Of a stretch of DNA of 64,000 bases, positions 12,901 to 27,900 are shown piece after piece. The notes beneath the pieces are model-generated. The model saw nothing but the letters and a program-made list of their open reading frames with translations, ran no database searches and was not told the origin of the DNA. Made by a program: the position numbers and the translations under genes. How positions within the stretch are numbered: the stretch's first letter is position 1; each line of letters begins with the position of its first letter. Source of the DNA: Nemopilema nomurai (Eukaryota > Cnidaria > Scyphozoa > Rhizostomeae > Rhizostomatidae); the NCBI GenBank assembly GCA_003864495.1, contig ML133433.1, positions 1,499,618 to 1,563,617 of the forward strand. The letters run 5' to 3'.

Positions 12901-15900
12901 CGAAGCTGGAAACTGAAGCTTTTGCCACATTTATGTTTTACAGTTATCTGTCTGCATACCGCTATGCTCTAGGCCTTCTGCATCATGCCTCGGGACTGCA
13001 CAACAATTCAAACCCATGTTAAGTAAAAACGTGATGTCATTGTTAAAACTGAATGTGTTATAATTCGCCAATCCAAGATGAAAACTGAAGGCGCACTTTT
13101 GAGGTCATCTTTTGAACAGCATGAGCTGTTTTTGTTTTGCACCCAATAACCTCATTGTTTTAAACTCGCGATTCTCCCACACATCTATAACTCAGCATAA
13201 ACTCCGAAGCCTTTGTACGTTCTTATCAATTTACTCGTCTATTGTTGATAATTATGCTGGCATGGTGATGTTTGCTTTATGTAATTTGGCAAAATGCTGC
13301 AACTTTAAAGAAATCAAAGTTTTTTCTGAATGACTTTTTCGACCATTGTATTCAAGACCTGATGTTTTTATGAGACCGTCGAGTCAAGGGGACTTCTTTA
13401 TTATCGTAATAGCATATAGAGCAAAGGCAACATACGAATGCCAGTTTTTAGTGTCCTAAAAGAAGTAGGAATGTTTTAGCGGATGACTGCGAAGTGTAGA
13501 TCCAAGCTGTAACATAAGAACACCAAATAGGTCATACATTCAATAGGCAGCTACCGCCTTGCCGCTATTGTAACACGTGCTATTTGACCTTCTTGTCTTC
13601 AAGTGTTCAAAAACCGGAGTCAGCCAGTCCCTACCATTTTGAAAAGCTTCCGGGTACTAGTTAGACCTTCGAATTTGTCTTTGATTCTGAATATCTAGCC
13701 ATCTAAATTTAGATTGATGGATGATAGTATCTAAATAGATTCGATGGATAGATAGTAATCTAAATCTAGATTCGATGGATAGTTAGTTATCTAAATCTAG
13801 ACTAAATCCAGATTCGATGGATAGATAGTTATCTAGCCTTGATCTGCAGTTACCGAAAAGACGAAGTGAGCTTCAAGCTTTTTTTAAAAAAACAATCCTC
13901 CTCCTGCCTGAGGAAAATGTCTTCCAAAGCATTCCATTCCCTTTCTTTACCCCTTTCAAAATCCTAAACCCCATAATAAAACCCTTCCTTAAAGCACCTC
14001 TTGGCACCCTTCTTTGCACATCACAGCATTCTTTCGATGTCTCTTGATCCTCTCAATGTCCACCAACTATATAACAGGCATTGATAGGTTGCAGCTATGC
14101 ATCTAAGACCTGATACAGATAGTGCTTTATATGTTAATACTATAGATTTCCGCTGTATATGCTCACCGAGGAGTAAAATATTTATCTAGCATAAACCTCA
14201 GGCTCTGGTTTACTTGGATAGCTCCACTCAAAATAGCTCCGCAACAGCTGGTAAACATTAAATAACGGTCTCAGAGTCTTTCTGTACGACTTTTATACTG
14301 ACTAATTCGCTATGAAAAACTCACACAATCAAGCTATTATTAAAGATAAATAAGAAAAAGAAAGATGGCGAGTTCATTATATTGACATGAACACACGGCG
14401 CCCCGTGTTCTCTTGGTTGGAGATGGAAGCGAACAGTCTACCACTTTTGCAAAACCCACAAGAAACCTTTCAAATTTCATTTTTCTTTAAGAATGCATTT
14501 TTGTCTCGATGACTTGTTTATTTTTGCTCTTCAATATCCTTGTTTTAGGCCAAATTGTAGTGCTTTTCTTTATATGGCGTTTGCAAGATGAGTCAGACAA
14601 GTCATAATGTATGCTAGCGCGGGAAATCGCACAATAACGCGGGCTCACCCGCAAATAGAAATCGTCCCTAGTTTTCAATGCTCAAAAACAAAGAAATCTA
14701 GTCTGCTATTCTTTAGTCTTTTTTGCGTGCTACTAAGATTTTCCCCTGGAAAGTACACAATACCATGGTTTTGAAAACAAAGAATTCAAGGAAGGACTAC
14801 AGATGGTGCAACTTAGCTTATTTCGTATACAGAAGTGCTGCGATGGGAAGCTTTTCATTGGTTCCTTGTTGTGCTAATAATAATCAATTAGCAGGTTCTG
14901 TTGTTCATCATTACTGGATATGACCGCCTTGAATATAGACAAAATTACCTTGCCAAACCAGACGCCAGCTAAAAGTCTTTTATATCAGCCTTGGAAGCAC
15001 TTTATATGAATGTTTTGTTGCCATGGGAGAAAGCAACCTCTATACTTTTGAGCATCATTGTTCTGAAATGACATCAGTGCAGTGTTTTGCGGAGGTTTGA
15101 GAGACGCTGATTTGCCACAGACCCACATAGCTTGAACAGACAGATGAGCATGAACGGAAAGCATTTCATTGGAAATCACCTGCTTAGATTAATGAGAGGA
15201 GTTCTTGGACGACGATGAGAAAGCTTACTCTGATTCTTAATAACAGCTGAGAAACATATTCTGATGCCAACAGCTTGATTCTACTATGGTGCCTTATTGC
15301 AACAACTGCTCTTGAAGTCACAAAAACAACTTTATACATTGATCAGTCCTTTTATAATTCAATCCGTTTGCATTCGTGAGCTGAGAAAACCAAGTAACGA
15401 TGTCTCTGGAAGAAGCACCTAAGATACAGACAGACCAGAAGCCACCAACGCCAACTGAAGCAGCAAAAGTTCCACCCCATGCACCAACGATGAACAAGAA
15501 GTTGTCAGTCGCCACGAATGACTTGAAACCTTCTTCGAGCCAACAGCGTCGACGATCGTCCGCTTACTCCTCAAACGGCATAACGCGGAGCCGATCTCCA
15601 AGGCCCTTTGACCACATTGCTGAGGAATCAGACGGAATAGAAGTTCCACCAGTGGGCAAAATCGTCTGGTTTGCCAAACAAGGCCTGTGGCAGGCACTCG
15701 ATGCGTTTTTAGACAAGCTTTTTCAAGAGGGTCGAGTACAGCTTAAGTTTGGTCCAGAACTGCTTCCGGTAGGGGAACTTTATCCACTCTTCAAGGTCCT
15801 TAGTTCCTTTACAACTTCCAATATCAGTGAAAAGATCCTTGTTTTGGAGTTAAACACGTAGTTCTGCTCTAAGAAACTCCCGCATGCAAATCAAGTGAGA

Positions 15901-18900
15901 CCTGCTCAAAATTATTAAAGGAAGATTAAATGAGCTTTTCTATTGGTTTCTAAGATGAGTTCATTTTCTGCTCGCCAAAAGCTATAAGATTCCTTAGCAT
16001 GTTTCTACCAAACAATTTATTTTATTGTCTGTTTTCTTTCGTTTTTTTATATTTCAATATATATTTGCTGGCAACTTTAGGTTCAATGACTTGCAGCAAA
16101 TTAGAGCATTATAATTCCGCTAAATATTTTATACCCATTCAATAATCGCATTAAGAGGGTCAGTTTCCGGACAATTTTGAACTCTAAAAGCTCGTTCATA
16201 AGCTTTTAGTGCTTCCTCGTTTCAGCTCTGCATCATCGCTAGCATGTAGCATAGTACGTAGGAAGAATTATACTTACACAACCTATGTAATCCAACACAG
16301 GTCATTGCTCTACATACTTCCTTGTAGATGCAGCATCATTAATATTTGGCAATTGCTGGTATATTGATGATAGTGTCTGTGTTGATCGAGTGATTTTTCC
16401 GGATCGATCGAGTTATTTTTCCGGATTGATCTTGTGATTATTCCGGATTGATCTTGTGATTATTCCGGATTGATCGAGTGATTATTCCGGATTGATCGAG
16501 TGATTATTCCGCATTAATCTAGTGATTATTCCGGATACTCTTTCATCAGATGCAAACTATTAGCTGATGCAAACTATTTGTTTAAGGTTCTAGAACCGTC
16601 ATATTGCCATACTATTCAGTATTTTCATCTACAGCCACTTATGTACCATTTAAGCCTTCATAGAACTATTAAAATAGGTATCGAAGTCATGCAATGTAAT
16701 AGAAATCGAAGCCAGTGCATATTGAAAGTATTTTACATCTGTGTAAAAGGCACAGTATTAACTAGACTGGTATAAGCATAGCTGGTTTTTCGGAAATATT
16801 TACCTTGGCATACCGATCAAAACATTTTTTCAATCAAGTAACATGCTTTGATCTGATTCTTCACAGGGTATTTACGCAGATATAAGCTTGAATATTTTGT
16901 GAATACTAGAATTGAAAGCTAACTTTAAACCAACGCTTCAGTTTTGGTCAGTGCATCTTGATATTTATCGATTTCAGCCTTATTATAATCGATATAGAAA
17001 AAGTCGTGTTTATACCTTTCATTTGCTTTGAATGAATCTCTCGTCTTTGCTAACTAAAATTTCCTGTCAGCAGCCTTTATGTTAGCAACAGAATGACCGG
17101 GTTCATGAGCTGTATTTTGAATCTCCTCGTCAATAAATTGATACTATGAATACGCTTCAATTATTCGCACAAATGAATACGCTTTAATCGCTAACGGCTG
17201 ATAATTAGCCGACCTGTTTACGATTAAAAGATTAGAGAGTTCCTTTTTCTAAGTACTTTTTATTTCTTAGCATTTCAAGCAATCATAACTATATGCCGTT
17301 TGATGTAGTTACAGCCATAAATATATTTGTAAACAAGGTTTAGAAGGATAGCGATAACTTTTGTCTCAATTTTCTCCTTGAACTGTATTCTTCGTTACAT
17401 TTTCCCCTCTCACTTGCCAACTTTGCTTTGAATCTCCAACTCATTATTTTGCTGCCTGATCTACTATTTTTGCTATTGCCTGCGCCCTTCTGATCAAGAT
17501 TGTTCTTTACAGGAAAATGGTCTCACTCCACTCATGTTGGCCTGTCGGGACAACAAATTCAGTGTCGTCGAAAAGCTTATTGAGCTTGGCAATCCTGTTA
17601 ATGAGCTGGATAAGGTATGTTTTTTAACTGACTACATTGACTTTTCTTCACTGTTTTCCACAACGTATTAAATCCTTTCTCGTTTTTTAATGATCCTAAA
17701 TCCTCTAGATGACATTATTAAGCTTTATTTTCCCCTTGAAGATGCTATATATGCTTTGCAAAACGATTAAAACTCAAAGTCTTTATTGCTGTTTACAGGA
17801 AGGAAAATCCGCATTATTCCATGCCGTTACTACAGGTTCTGACAGCATCGTCAAATGCCTTCTCGCAGCAAAGGCAGATCCAAGCCTCACCGCTGGGGTA
17901 TGATGAATTTTCTTCATCTCCTTAACTGAAGATTTTTCCTTAAATTTCGTTCGCACATGCCAAGGTATCAACAAACATGGCCGCTCTTTGTTTGGCCTGG
18001 GTCATTCAGAACCAAGATTGAAGCATTAAATATTTGCGTGGATATGTCAGTCCTCGTTGACGTGTACAACAAATAACTTATGGCAACTTTGCACACATTG
18101 CTTGATCAATTGGAAATTTTGCTTGTGTGACGTCATCATTGAGTTACTTTCGAGCAAAAGTAAATTAATCTTGACAAAATTTGGGCTGCTAATTTGTTAA
18201 GTTACTCTTGTGGAGCTTTCGTTTTGCATTTTGATGAATCTTATCCATTTTGGTGGCATGCAACACTATTTTTTATCCGTAGAAAAAGGAAAAACTACAG
18301 AAATGCAAATGTTTATTCACTACAATAGTTGCGATCCTTTTAATTATTCTTCACTCTCTTTCAGCATTAATTATCTTAACAGAGTCAAAACATGCTCACT
18401 TATATACTCTCTCTTTCTCTAAAGTCAGAAGAATCCAAGATCTCCTAGCAATTCACATTTTATTACATTTTGAGTACATCGCTTCAATAGGTAGTTATTG
18501 TTAATGTTAGCATTTCCAAGTAAGACGTTTCTTTGCAATAATCTGGCTGAATTTCCACAGGAGCACAACAGGAACTGCCTGCAACAGGCATGCTCAAGAA
18601 ACAGTGGCGCTCTTGAGATCGTTAAAGCTCTCCTCAAAGTGATGGGCAAAGATGCTAAGCTGCTACCTGATAATGTAATGTCCTAAATACATTTTTTCAT
18701 TTAATGAGCTTTTTCATGTTGCAGAATAGCATGGCACAGTGGAAGGATAGTTAAGCATACTAAGCTTCGTCTTTGTCCGACACTCCTCAGATAATTTTAA
18801 CGTCGGAAATTATCCAATGCTGATCAAATAAACAGCCAATTGAAGATCGTAATAGGTTGCGAGAGAGAGTTCATGATTGGCTGTAATAAGACCAATCAGC

Positions 18901-21900
18901 GTCTTCTCGCACCTTCTATTTGGAGTATCCCTTATTGAAAGTTGAAGTTTTTCTGTCTACATAAAACAGGATTTTGTATCTACACAAACTTTGAAGCAGA
19001 TTGATATTGAAATAAATAGAAATGGGCCTAAACATGCAGGTGAAGTGACGACCTAAAAATGCCAAGTTGTTTCCTGCATTTTAGTGTCCTAAGTACTATT
19101 TATGCTAAACAAGGTCCACAACTAATTTGACCAGGTGACAAACAAGTGATCTTTCCTTGCTCCTTCATAAACTTCAAAGTAATAGCCTCTGTTCCATTTC
19201 AGGAAGGATATTTGCCTCTGCACATCGCGGCCACGACCCGCAATGCATTGTTGTCGAAAGAACTATTACAAAGCCATGCGGAGGAGCAGCTGAAAGCCGT
19301 GAATAAGGTAACCTTTAACAACACAACACAACTCATAAAAAACATTCTACGCCATGATAGATAGGGTGCTGTATTGCATAAGAGCTGAGCATGTTGAATC
19401 CCTTTGGTGCCATCTTTCTTAGAAAATCCGTGAGGCTGAAGGAAGCTTTTAAGATCGGTCTACTTGATTAATGGGGATGCTTGACCTGGACCTCGTCCTC
19501 GTGAAATTCACCTCGTATTGACAGCGCTTCTGTCCCTGTCTACTACAGAATCGCTTCCTTATGTCACTGATTGCCAAAACTAGGCTTCTTCGCTTATAAC
19601 TATAAGCAAAGTCAAGTAATGATGCAAATTTCAATGCATCAGACATCAATTCATTACCGCATTTGTTGATTTTAGTCCAAATCAAATACAGGTACAAACC
19701 GTTAGGCCCTTAATGTTGTGGTTGCTGCAGTAAACAATAGCTCCTTGATATCCTTATTCACTTTACGTCCAGGAATACCTAGATACACCTCTGCACGTTG
19801 CCGCCCGCCACAAGGACGTGGATATAATCAAAATCCTGGTAGAGAATGGAGCTAATGTATCGGAAAAAAACGTATGTAGCCTTTTCTTATTCAATATTCT
19901 TTGCAATCTCTTCAAAAACAGCTAGGTATAAGGATGTGTCCTACTACAAAGGTCATTTCATTTAGATTGGCACTTATCGTTACTGAGAACGCTATCAGTT
20001 GCAATTTGCTTGGATCAATGAATGCAAAACAGGATTTCAAATGATGAATGAGTTCTTCATCTTTATAGTCACTTTCAACCTTTATAGTCATTTTTCTCTT
20101 CTTTTCAACTGACACCCCTTGTTGATGGTACAACAGTATTTCTGAAAGCTTAAGTAGTTTAAATGGTTAGATTTAACAATTTTCATATGCTTTTAATGCT
20201 TGAGGTCACCTTTCTTTTTGTGCTGTTATACGCATGTCTCATGTTATGTTTGTGTCATCTTGTCATTTTGTCATCTTGTCATCTTGTCATTCTGCAGACC
20301 GACGGACAGACTGTCCTACACATTGCATGTTCAGTAGGAGATGAAGCCACAGTGAAGTACTTGCACTCTGTGAAAGCAAACCCAAATATCCATGATAAGG
20401 TAATCATCAGTATACTACTGAAGGGAAATGACGTAAGAATGAGTACGGGAGGGATGAAACATAGTGAAATAGAGGAGGGCGAACGAAACTGAATTTGACG
20501 AAATCTTTTGAAAGAAGCATCGCTTGAAAGTTTCAGTCCCTGTTCATATGTTAATGCTCTTATTTCTTTTAAGAATCGAGTCTCTGATTGTACCTTTGCT
20601 CTGTATTTTATTAATACCACGCTTGAAGTAAGTGCTGTTTTCCAGGCGAAAATGGCGGATCAGCTCTCCATCATTTATGACGCATGTCTTCAAGACAAAC
20701 ATAGTTCTTCCTCAGACCTAGCTTCTCGGCACGTTCTTTACTTGTCATTAATCCTCCATTTGTGTTTTAATAGCATTCAAAGCTTCAATACGTTCTATTG
20801 TAGCTAAGCAAGGCAGGTTGGAATTTAAGACGTTAAGAAACTCCATTCTGAAATTATTTTGCAGTTAAATCGAACACCTTTGCATGTGGCAACAGAGGGA
20901 GGCCATAGTTCTATTATTGAGATTCTGATTGACAAGTACAAGGCAGACGTCAATCAGCGATCAAAGGTATTTTAGTCTTACTGAAGACTTCATGGCTTTA
21001 ATAGAAGTGTATAGAAATGCTTCTATGCATGTTGTACCTATGGCGTCAAATGAGAAGTGTAGGGCCAGATGTTTCTACCTAAGAATGTTATGTATGGACG
21101 ATGACGTAACTTGCCCCAGACTCTTACGTCATGGAACTTAGAATCAAACCGGACTATGCTCTGTTAAAATGCGCTTTTAAAACTTTTCACATCAATTTCT
21201 TCAATTATGAATCTTTCTTTTAGTGGCAACGTGTATTTTAGATTACTCTTTGCACAACTTGACTCCTCCCATTTTCTATAATTATGTAACGACCAGTTGC
21301 CAAAGCGCAAAGTTGATTCGAGGACAACATGCTCCATCCTTGTATTTTCCATTAATATGTGAAAACTGCTTTTAACTGAAATTTACAAAGTTCTCATCCT
21401 TCTAAACAGCTGGGGTATTTTCCAGTCACAAGAGATATGAAATTAGTCTTTTGGTGAACCGCCATTCCATACTTAGTAAATATACAACTGGCTTACAAAT
21501 ATACACCGTTAGAAAGCTAGATTTGTAAACTACATGAATAGGAAGGCAAGACTGTTCCTAAAGCGTAAGCAGAGAATTTGAGAAAGAAATAACATAGAGA
21601 TAACTCATAAAAGACAATTGAAGGGTTATGATGTTGCCTCATACTATACTGGCAGGTGCCTCTAATCGAATCCACCAAGATGCTTAAACATTGTAGCCTC
21701 GAGCAAGACTAAGCTATAAGACTTTTATTTCTAGCTTTTTTCGAGTAATCTCTTTTGTTTTTCTAGGATGGTAGTACATTGATTCATCTGGCCTCAAAAT
21801 GCGGCCACCCAGAAGTTGCTCTGTTTTTTGTCAAAAGAGGGGTTCCACTTCAGATGCCAAACAAGGTTTGCTCTTAAGCAATTACTTCACTGCATCTTCA

Positions 21901-24900
21901 CGCAAGAAAATAGTCTTAGTCTAGTATGAGATTATCCTAACCATTTTCAAATTCGTTTATGTTTTCACTTCTTATTCCGCGATACGTTTTATCCCTATTA
22001 CTCGCTTCTTCGATAAAAGGTGCGTACCCGTAGAACAACAAGATGAATCCAATTTGATTATCATAAATTCCTCTACGACCTGTTTAGGCCAATGATGTTT
22101 TTGCAGATGAAGTTAGATGATCTAATGCGTCTTTTTGTTGTATAAGTAATGCAACACAACTGGTAATTCTCATCTCTGGTATTTTTGCATTCAACAAAGA
22201 GCTATATATACTCAAGACTTTCCGAATCCTGACCATTTGGAACGCAACTCGTCTTCTTCCACTTAAAGCCTGCCTATACTTTCATGAATATTGTAGTAAC
22301 GAAGTCTTTAACTATTTCTATCTCTGAATAACAGGAAGGGGCAATCTGCTTGCACGAGGCTGCTAAACAAGGTCACGTGAGCGTCGTGAAGAGCCTTCTT
22401 ATGAAGGGTGCGTCCGTCAACGTCATGACCAAGGTACCTGGTCCTTTCTCTCACCCCTTTGTTTGCCCTTCCAGAAGTTTCTCCTACATTTGCATTGCAA
22501 GCTACTGCTGATAAAAATAAACACTGAATTTTCAGATGGCTTAAGCTTTGTGGGGAGATGGAAGTTCCAATTTTGTTTCAACCGTCGACGATATGTCTGC
22601 TTCTTGTTCGTATAAGGAATTTCTTGTCAAGGTTAATTAGAGGTGAAAGTATTTTGTTGTCCAAACATGTTTATCACTAATAGGTTTGGAAGAGACATGT
22701 CGGTAGTATGGAAATGATATTCACAGATCTTCATGACAGAGGTTTAGCATAATAATTCTATGAAAACGGTGCTTTTGATAGATAAGAGGTAAAAGCAAAT
22801 ACACCCGTTGATATCAAAGTTATATCTTAGTCTGTTAATTTAATAAGGGTATCGACACATTTAATTACAGCTTCTTCAGAAATTAGCAAAATGTTTCACT
22901 GCTTGTTCCTTGCAGGACTTCTACACACCACTTCACACAGCTGTCAGACACGGGAAACATTTGGTGGTGCAGGTTGTGCTTGGGTTTGGTGCTGACGTCA
23001 ACTGCCGAGGGGGGCAGGTACAGACAAATATCTGTTTCTCCTGGACGAGTGATTAACTAGTCTAAATACACCTCAAATTTTCAACTTTACATGGAGAATT
23101 ACAGAGTACATTGTTAATTTCAAGGAAAGGATGCATCCAGAGCTTTTACCCATGCGAATGCGATATTCTGTTTGAAGCATTGTAAACAATCTGTTTAATT
23201 CCTGCAATGAATTTGGAGAAATGCAACCACACCCTTTTTTATCATTTTGAAACATCAATTTTAGCATATTCTTTTCCATTTATTCCCTCTTGAGAACCTA
23301 ACTTGATGGGCGTTTAAGCGTTTAAATCTGCTATAGTACGGAAAGTGCCTTCTCACCCCCCCCCCCCCTCCCTATGAACCTCCTTTTCTGCTACTGCGAC
23401 TATGAGCAATCTTGTATGGCTATCTAATTATATGCGTTATTGGATTTGCTTATCAAAAAGAAGATTTCACCAACTTTTGATTGCATATTTTAGAGTCGTG
23501 AAGCACCACTTCATCTTGCTGCGAGGCTGAAAAAAGACGCTCGACATGTGTCTGAAATGCTTCTAAAGAGCGGAGCTAATGTGAATGCAGCTACTGAGGT
23601 ATCTTCACTCGTGAAATCATTAAAAATTCCATGTATTAGTAAGAAAAAATCATTTAGATAAACATTTGTAGTCATATTTACATTGCAAAAGTATGAAAAC
23701 GATCATTTGGATTATAGGAAGGAGTCACCCCACTTCACATTGCTATTGAGCACAGAAACTACGATTTGGTGAAGATGCTGCTGGATGAGAATGCTGATGC
23801 ACTCTGGACTGCCAAGGTATTGGACAACAACTTGAAACTAATTGAGGCGCTCTTTTTGAAGCACAATTCATGATGGATCTATCTCTGCTGTTACATGAGT
23901 TGCGAATGTTCGTTAGTGCTTGCATTTGATTCTGTCTTTCAAAACCCAAGAATTTATCGTGCTTTTACTGTGGTTGACATCTGATGTTTAGCCTAATCTA
24001 TTCGTTGCCCTGAGCAGTACCTATAGTACGTTAGTAACTTTCGGATAACTGTATTGCAGATACAGCTAGCAAGCATTATCCTGCTGCACATGTCCTTGAC
24101 TCTATGATAGAGATATTCTTAGGATTGATACGATTTCTTTTCTAAGGCTAATCGACTTAGTTTTCTCTAAGCTATGCATAGTACTACATTTATGATCTTA
24201 ATCAACTACATTCTGTGGTGAAAGCCTTCCACTCTATCTGACAAGAAGTTTTCTGATAATCTTTGCAGTTGATTCAAAGAGAGAAAACCATTAAGGATTC
24301 ACAGATTACAACTGTTAGTAGAGTTGTTATCATGAACTTTATTAGTCAGCTAACAGGGTCTATGTATTTATCACTTCCCTGCCTAGTCAATATGGGCCTT
24401 TTTAACGATGAGGTATTTTATTGTAGAATGGAGAGATCTCATTGCACATCGCTGTTAGAACTTGTAATCTTGCCATAATCTTGGCTTTGATTGACCATAT
24501 CAAAACTAAATACACGAAAAAGGAAACGATGATAGCACTAAACACCAAGAATTTGGTAAGTGAGTCATTCTCGCCTAACAGATATTCTTTAATGTATCTT
24601 TACCTGCTTCGATGCATTTCTAAAATTTTGTAGAAAAGCATCCTATTTACTTCCTCATATTTTTTCCCCTTGAAGCCATATATTTGCGGTAAGTATATTG
24701 TAACTAGACTGCCAGTTTCTCTAAAGAGATGTTTTCCAATACCTCTGTATACTTAAACTAACTCTGTATAATGTCTGTAGAATGACTTGTTTGTAGACAC
24801 GAAATGTATTATTTTTGCGAAATGTGTGGCACTTTTACAAAAACTCCATCTCAACCTTACAGGATGGTGAGACGGCCCTTCATTACGTAAGCATGCTGCG

Positions 24901-27900
24901 ACCATCAGAGAGTGAGAAAGGTCACGTGATTGATATTGCCAAGCTGCTGGTTGATAATAATGCTGACACAGCTATCCTAAACACCAGGGTATGACTTGCG
25001 TTCTATAATCTGAAACTGGATTTTATTTATAAATTCATAGTTCTATAATCTGAAACTGGATTCTATTTATGAATTCATAGTCCTAAGACTGAAATCCAAT
25101 TGAGGATTCAAAATCGACAAATCTAAGGTTTGATTTTGGCTTTTTACATCAATATCAAGAAAACGCGAATGTCTGGGCACTACAGCGAGTGTATTGGTAA
25201 GACACACTAGTATTGTGGCTACGTAATCAGGATTTTCATGAAATCAAGGCAGTGATTAGAATGTCTGCAACATGGAGATAGTCGGGGTGATTCCACTACG
25301 ACGGGGATGATTCTTTTGCTTCAGATCAAAATTGCCTTACCTGTTCCACTCTTGCTGGTTTCACTCTTTGATTTGCTATAACCACCCCTGCTTTCGTTCA
25401 GCTTTTCCTCGCATTCGTTTCTTATTTCGTTGTGCATGCTTAAACACAATCCACGGCATGACACTGTGAGTGGTTGCTCTTTCAGGCGATGGAAAGTTCC
25501 CTGCACTATTGCTCAAGACACGGCAATCTAGAAGTCTTGAAACTTCTTCTGAAAACCATGCACCCCGAGGAGGCCGCCAAAGCAGTCAACTTTCAGAATA
25601 AAGTAAGCTAGCACATTTCAAAATATTGCAGGCATGCTTGCAAGCCAATGTACGCTCAGTTATGTGATAATAATCACTCATGATTAGAAACCAACCCGAG
25701 CCTACAAAGAGTCAGTTCATGAATATAGCGCATAGTAGACAGCAAAGAATAGACTTTTCATACTTTTCTATCGTCTCTAACTATCTTCTCTATCATTCAT
25801 AGTGAGTGTAAGTTTCGAGTAGGCATGTTCTGTCATCTGATGTAGCATTGTTTCCTCAGGATGGCTGGTCGCCCTCTTTAGTCGCAGCAAAAGAAGGCCA
25901 TGAAGAAATTATGACAGTCCTTATCGACCATCATGCTAGACTGGACATTTTCGACGAGGTACTCTTCTCTTGATATTGAGTTTAATTTTAGGCTCAGTTT
26001 CTACTGTGTTTTAATCAGTTTTGCAACATTCTCTCGCTTCTTAGATATTAGCTGCTCTTTAGGAGCATCAAAATTCCTCTTCAAAGCCATTACATTTACC
26101 CTCCAAAGTGTGGCTGAATTTGATGCTTGAGATGTCTTTGTATGAACAGAGCAAAAATTTAAAAATTTAGAGTTGGATTCGATGACAATTTTATAATGGC
26201 TTTTCATATATTAAAACGTTTTCATATTCAAAGATGATGTGAATAAACGGTTTGACGGTGCCTTGCCTAAGGACCTTTATAGAAGCAATCTTATGTATCA
26301 CGTGATGCATTGTTAAAAACTCGCAACTTTTTCCCCAAGGCTGGCAAGACTGCTCTTCACATCTCTGCTGAAAACGGTCATTTGAACCTGATCGAGTTAC
26401 TGATGCAGAAAAAAGCATACGCTAACGCAAAATCGAAGGTAAATGACTTTCATCCTGCAATTATCTTTTATCCAGTAGAGTAACAGACTTTGGATTGTGA
26501 CTGACATGACATGGCAACCAAATGCAAAATTACAGCTTATTCCAACTGCTAACCGTTTTCTATCTCACTTATAGACCGGTCTCACTGCAGTCCATTTAGC
26601 CAGTGCAAATGGGTACACGACGATAGTGGAAACACTCGTTAAGCAGCACAATGCCAGTTTGGATGTCATGGCCATCGTAAGTAGTATACGCTATTCATCT
26701 TTTCATTTTCATATTTGAGAAAACATTATTTAAAGAAAGTGAAAAATCTACCTTTACTTCCGTTTGCCTCGTGTAATCACAACCATACCAAATGACAATT
26801 AGAGTTATTAATATGCTTCTTAATAATAACAATTCTTATTGAGAAGCATTCCTCCAACACTTTCTTTTATTCCCTTGGCAGAATAAACGGACGCCCTTGC
26901 ATTTGGCTGCGACTAATGGTCAGAAGGATGTCATTAGCAAACTGCTGGATTTGAATGCCGATCCAAACTCTGTTGATGCAGTAAGTAGCTACAAAAGGCT
27001 CCACCTCAAAACATCGTTATTCAGAAGGTTTCAATGATCCGTGACTTTCCTAATCAACACTGAGCTTTAGAAAGATACTTTCTTCTTTCTAATGAGTGAA
27101 TGCTGAATGCATACAGAATATTATTGTTTGATATCAACTCTATGATTAGATAGCAGTCTATTAAGATCTTTGTCTTGTGTAACATGTGTTTGCCTTAAGA
27201 ATGACACTTTTGACGCGACAAACTTTGGTCCATACACGTAAATCAATATTGCAGGGACTCTTTTGTGACAAATCACCTCATTTAATTCATTTTTTGAGTG
27301 ATCGCTTCTAACTGTGTACGTCAGCAGTTTCCTCCTTGCCAGTTGATGATTTTCTAATGTGATCTTTATGAGCAAACAATTATCATAAATAGACATGTAT
27401 ATTGCATATATGCAGAAACCTGCCTAGCTTTAATAATTCTCTGCTTTACCTCTAGAATGGCTACACGCCCCTCCATTTGGCAGCCGAGAACAACCATTCA
27501 GAAGTGGTCAGGCAATTCGTCAGTCATACTCCATCGCTCATTTTCCAAGCCAATAAGGTACACATACCTGTTTCTTTCCTACAAAACCATATAACATTTT
27601 GCTATAACGTGTTAGTATATTATAGCTAACACACCAATCCTTAAATCCGATTTTAGTGCAATAAGATTCTGTGATCTGCATTTTAGTCAATACTGCTGTC
27701 TTTGTTTCTGCCAACAACCAGCAGAAGGTTGAGGTGTATTTGATAAATTGCAATGCAGATCAAGCCTAGCCAAATCGGACCCTGATAATCGTATCAAGCC
27801 AAGAAGTAGCTAGAGAATGTAGCACTAGACACGACCTTGAATATGGATGAGTCACTTTTGTTCTGTAAAGAAAGAATGCAAGTTCATACACCATTTAGAA

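Larger units (their letters stand above)
6997..15399. other. TRPN intron 1a / intergenic upstream of exon 1b; minisatellites only
   Basis: An 8.4-kb stretch without a convincing exon. It contains three tandem-repeat patches, listed separately at 8180, 8963 and 13698, and otherwise AT-rich sequence with short random frames. It must contain the promoter for exon 1b if that exon is an alternative transcription start; I cannot point to it. Confidence 0.55.

Noticed and set aside
20645..20807. Possible extra TRPN exon after a TTTTCCAG acceptor
   Set aside because: No donor before the stop, no ankyrin pattern, and repeats on either side (ending 20399, starting 20865) are adjacent in NOMPC.
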